A program made the translations under genes and the position numbers. Below, piece by piece: positions 61,232 to 64,000 of a DNA stretch of 64,000 bases. The stretch is from contig NZ_MSIF01000008.1 of assembly GCF_001921215.1 (NCBI RefSeq), forward strand, positions 124,001-188,000, read 5' to 3'. Source of the stretch: Actinophytocola xinjiangensis (lineage in GTDB: Bacteria > Actinomycetota > Actinomycetes > Mycobacteriales > Pseudonocardiaceae). The notes beneath the pieces are model-generated. The model searched no databases and was not told the origin of the DNA. It worked only from the letters and a program-made list of their open reading frames with translations. Each line of letters opens with the position of its first letter. The stretch's first letter is position 1.

Positions 61232-62623
61232 ATGCTCAAGCAGGTACACCACGACCAGAACGCGGCACTCGGGGTCAACCCGCTCTACAGCGGGTTGGTC
61301 CCCGAGGGCGGGTTGCCGCGCTTCATGTTGCCCCAGCAGCCGATGGCGCCGGACGCGGCGGCGGCGCTGGTCCGCGACGGACTCATCCTGGACGGCAACT
61401 CCCGGCTCAACCTGGCGACCTACTGCACCACGTGGATGGAGCCGCAGGCCAAGGCGCTGATCAGCGAGACCCTCGACCGCAACCTGGTGGACCACGACCA
61501 GTACCCGCAGACCGCGGAGCTGGAAGCGCGCTGCGTCAACATCCTGGACCACCTGTGGAACGACCCGGACCGGCAGAGCATCGGCTGTTCGACCGGCGGC
61601 TCCAGCGAGGCGGCGATGCTCGCGGGTCTGGCGATGAAGTTCCGTTGGCGCGACCAGCGCAGGGCGCGCGGCGAGGCCACCGACCGGCCCAATCTGGTGA
61701 TGTCCAGCGCCGTCCACACCTGCTGGCCGAAGTTCTGCCGCTACTGGGACGTGGAGCCCCGGTACGTGCCCATCCACGAGCCCCGGTTCGCCGTCGACGC
61801 GGCGGAGGTGATCGAGCACTGCGACGAGAACACCATTGGTGTGGTGGCGATCCTGGGATCCAGCGCCACCGGCACCTACGACCCGGTGACCGAGATCGCC
61901 GGCGGCCTGGACGGTCTCGCGACCCACGGCGGCCTGGACATCCCGCTGCACATCGACGCGGCGGTCGGCGGGTTCGTCACGCCGTTCCTGGAGCCGGACC
62001 TGGTGTGGGACTTCCGGTTGCGCCGGGTGGCGTCGATCAACGCCTCCGGCCACAAGTTCGGCCTGACCTATCCCGGTGTCGGCTGGATCATCTGGCAGAA
62101 CCCGGACTTCCTGCCCAAGGACCTGGTCTTCGACTGCGGGCTGCTCGGCGGCAGCGTGCCGACGTTCACGCTGAACTTCTCCCGCTCCGGGGCGCCGGTG
62201 GTCGCCCAGTACTACAACTTCCTGCGGCTGGGGTTCGAGGGCTACCGGGCGGTGCAGCAGGAGTGCCGCGACGTGGCGTCGTTCCTCGGCGAGGGCGTCG
62301 CCCAGATCCCCGGGCTGGAGGTCATCACCGACGGGTCGGACCTGCCGGTGGTGACCTTCCGGGTCCGCGCCGACGAGGACCGGATGACGGTGTTCGATCT
62401 CAGCGACCGGTTGCGCCGCTACGGCTGGGAGGTCCCCGCCTACCACCTGGCACCGGCACTGGAACACATCGCGGTGATCAGGATGGTGGTGCGCAACGGT
62501 TTCAGCCGCGACGTGGCGGAGATGTTGCTCGATGACCTGCGCACCGAGGCGCAGACCCTGCTCGGTGGTTCGGCGCTGCCGGCCAGGACGGCGCACGCCA
62601 CCCGCTCCACGGTCACCCACTGA
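61232..62623 (+). CDS. gadB: Glutamate decarboxylase-like PLP enzyme
   Basis: 463 aa group II PLP decarboxylase. PLP-binding Lys275 in INASGHKFGL, nearly the same place as Lys276 of E. coli GadB; IDAAVGGFVTPF holds the pyridine-contacting Asp; CSTGGSSEAAML and NLVDHDQYPQT (substrate side) match glutamate decarboxylases. GGAGGA lies five bases before ATG 61232. Its stop and the P450 start share one base (TGATG), so the two are co-translated. Product either GABA (acid tolerance) or an amine for the neighbouring pathway. Confidence 0.93.
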   Translation: MLKQVHHDQNAALGVNPLYSGLVPEGGLPRFMLPQQPMAPDAAAALVRDGLILDGNSRLNLATYCTTWMEPQAKALISETLDRNLVDHDQYPQTAELEARCVNILDHLWNDPDRQSIGCSTGGSSEAAMLAGLAMKFRWRDQRRARGEATDRPNLVMSSAVHTCWPKFCRYWDVEPRYVPIHEPRFAVDAAEVIEHCDENTIGVVAILGSSATGTYDPVTEIAGGLDGLATHGGLDIPLHIDAAVGGFVTPFLEPDLVWDFRLRRVASINASGHKFGLTYPGVGWIIWQNPDFLPKDLVFDCGLLGGSVPTFTLNFSRSGAPVVAQYYNFLRLGFEGYRAVQQECRDVASFLGEGVAQIPGLEVITDGSDLPVVTFRVRADEDRMTVFDLSDRLRRYGWEVPAYHLAPALEHIAVIRMVVRNGFSRDVAEMLLDDLRTEAQTLLGGSALPARTAHATRSTVTH

Positions 62624-63750
62624 TGTCGGCCGTGGACTCGGTGGTGGACGTGGCGGACCTCGAGTCCGATCCGGACGGTGTCTACGCGCGCCTGCGCCGC
62701 GACGATCCGGTCGCCCGGGTGCCGTCACTGGACCTGTGGCTCGTCACCCGGTGGGCCGACGTTCGGCGCGTACTGTCCAGTCCGGACTCGTTCGCCACCG
62801 CGTACCCGTCGACGGTCGCCCAGATCTGTGGCCAGGACACGATGTTGGCCACCGAAGGCGACCGGCATGCCGAGCTGCGCGCCGCACTGGACGACCACTT
62901 CTCCCCCGAAATGGTCCCCGCCCTGGTCGAGACGACCGGGGCGATCGCCGCCGAGCACGCCGCCGCGCTGTCCGGTCGCGACGGTGCGGAGCTGATGACG
63001 GAGTACTTCCGGCCGGTCCTCGGCTCGGCTCTCGGCCGCTTCCTCGGGTTGGGCGATCTCGACCCGGCCACCCTCCTGCACTGGTCCGAGGACCTGCTCG
63101 ACGGGTTCGACAACCCGACGGGCGACCCGGACCGGCGCCGGCGCGCCGAGGCCACCGCGCGGGAGGTGGCCTCGGCGCTGCGCCCGCTGGTCGACCACCC
63201 GAACGGGCCGCTGTCGGTCCTGGTCCGCCGCTCCCCCACGGACCTCCTGCCGACCCTGGTGAACATCGTCAGCGCCCTGGCCGAACCGGTCACGGCGGCC
63301 GGATCGACCCTCCTGGAACTGCTGCGCCACCCCGACCAGCTACGCGCCGTCCACACCAACCCGAACCGCCTCCGCGACGCGGTTCGGGAAGGCCTGCGCC
63401 TGCGCCCACCGGTGGCCACCCTCGGCCGAGTCACCACCCGCCCGGTCACCCTGGCCGGCCGCGACCTCCCCGAAGGCGCGGTGATCGCCGCCGCCGTGGC
63501 CTCGGCCAACCGCGACGAGGACATCTACGACAACGCCAACCACTTCGACATCGACCGCCCGGCGCTGCCCAACACGGGCCTGGGCTACGGCCGCCACCGC
63601 TGCCTGGCGGCCGCGGTCCTCCCGGCGGTCATCGCCACCACCCTGCGCGCGCTCCTGACCCGGGTCGGCCCCCCGCTCCTGACCGACGACGCCCGCCCCT
63701 ACGGCTGGAAGGTCCGCAAACTGGACACCCTGAAGGTCCGCCTGACCTGA
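62623..63750 (+). CDS. Atypical cytochrome P450 coupled to the decarboxylase
   Basis: 375 aa, somewhat short for a bacterial P450. Heme ligand Cys327 in LGYGRHRCLAA (Phe and Gly of the usual FGxGxHxCLG are Leu and Ala). ExxR present (EGLR). In the I-helix the expected AG(D/E)T is AEPVT: the Thr stays, but the acid that delivers protons is gone. This suggests non-standard chemistry or a damaged monooxygenase function. Translation is coupled to gadB. No ferredoxin gene nearby. Confidence 0.88.
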   Translation: MSAVDSVVDVADLESDPDGVYARLRRDDPVARVPSLDLWLVTRWADVRRVLSSPDSFATAYPSTVAQICGQDTMLATEGDRHAELRAALDDHFSPEMVPALVETTGAIAAEHAAALSGRDGAELMTEYFRPVLGSALGRFLGLGDLDPATLLHWSEDLLDGFDNPTGDPDRRRRAEATAREVASALRPLVDHPNGPLSVLVRRSPTDLLPTLVNIVSALAEPVTAAGSTLLELLRHPDQLRAVHTNPNRLRDAVREGLRLRPPVATLGRVTTRPVTLAGRDLPEGAVIAAAVASANRDEDIYDNANHFDIDRPALPNTGLGYGRHRCLAAAVLPAVIATTLRALLTRVGPPLLTDDARPYGWKVRKLDTLKVRLT

Positions 63751-63767
63751 ACTGGTGCCGTGCCAGC

Positions 63768-63786
63768 CCTGACCGGCCAGGTCAGG
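63768..63786 (+). terminator. Hairpin after the P450 gene
   Basis: CCTGACC-GGCCA-GGTCAGG, perfect 7-bp stem, 17 bases past the stop. No T-run. Probably ends the gadB-P450 transcript. Confidence 0.55.
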
Positions 63787-64000
63787 AACCTTCGCGCACG
63801 GCTCAGAGGAGGTCGATCACCAGCATTCCCGGCCCATAACAAACCCCACCCGCTCCGGGGGCACCCCTCAGCGCCATTCTATCCGGGAAACGGAGGGCGG
63901 ACGCCGGTGGCGGCGGGGCTGTGGACAAGTAGGGGTGCGGTTGGAAGATCGACGGGCCGATCCGGACCAGAGTTGGTCGGCTTCGGGACAAGCCCGCCGG
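63787..64000. other. Trailing region without a supported gene
   Basis: 214 bases to the window end. A 62-codon minus-strand frame exists (63803-63991) but has no supporting features. Nothing else seen. Confidence 0.4.

Noticed and set aside
63803-63991. 62-codon minus-strand frame at the window end
   Set aside because: No recognisable motif or convincing ribosome site; probably a chance frame in GC-rich DNA.

Overview
The window is GC-rich (about 70%+) chromosomal DNA from an actinomycete, most likely a Pseudonocardiales-type organism (Saccharothrix/Lentzea/Actinosynnema kind). The genus is an inference. The signs are many GTG starts, overlapping ATGA/GTGA gene junctions, leaderless starts behind TAGNNT boxes, GNNT-N15-GGGTAN stress promoters, a SARP regulator, an F420-type oxidoreductase and an actinobacterial NB-ARC/TPR protein. 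I see no tRNA, rRNA, IS element, prophage or CRISPR array.

Layout. (1) 1-12.97 kb: end of a polyunsaturated-fatty-acid-synthase-like operon of six overlapping genes: NPD-KS-AT-ACP-KR (cut by the window start), KS-AT-DH-PPTase, free ACP, alpha/beta hydrolase, glycosyltransferase and secreted SGNH hydrolase. Together they could build, release, glycosylate and trim a lipid or polyene; the product is unknown. (2) 13-16.6 kb: stand-alone ctaD, an NmrA-like oxidoreductase and a frameshifted AraC regulator. (3) 16.6-21.9 kb: secreted arabinan-type hydrolases (GH127 with two ricin-type trefoils; GH43-like with CBM42) behind LacI-type operators, divergent from an HxlR regulator with a doubled operator and a TfoX-like gene. 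(4) 21.9-32.6 kb: a molybdopterin oxidoreductase pair, then a stress island (FUSC protein, flavodoxin-like reductase, large catalase, P450, small protein, LLM oxidoreductase, zinc alcohol dehydrogenase) with five matching SigB/SigF-like promoters.

(5) 32.7-36.5 kb: a frameshifted small gene, a DUF1877 gene, an aldo/keto reductase with a MerR-type promoter, a bacterial voltage-gated sodium channel and an S4 RNA-binding protein. (6) 36.5-41.3 kb: an NB-ARC/TPR (NLR-like) protein whose N-terminus carries a bacterial amyloid-signalling motif, divergent from a single-pass membrane protein with an extracytoplasmic periplasmic-binding-protein domain. This pair is the best candidate for an undescribed system. 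(7) 41.2-48.9 kb: TetR/MMPL exporter with two operators, ArsR/SDR pair, two DUF1772 membrane proteins, a ScyD/ScyE-like propeller and an NmrA protein. (8) 48.9-63.75 kb: a possible biosynthetic region: SARP, NTF2-like protein, SAM methyltransferase, ABC exporter, two-component system, a divergent trpB-trpA pair, MFS exporter, secreted sugar-dehydrogenase-like protein, a glutamate-decarboxylase-like PLP enzyme and an atypical P450.
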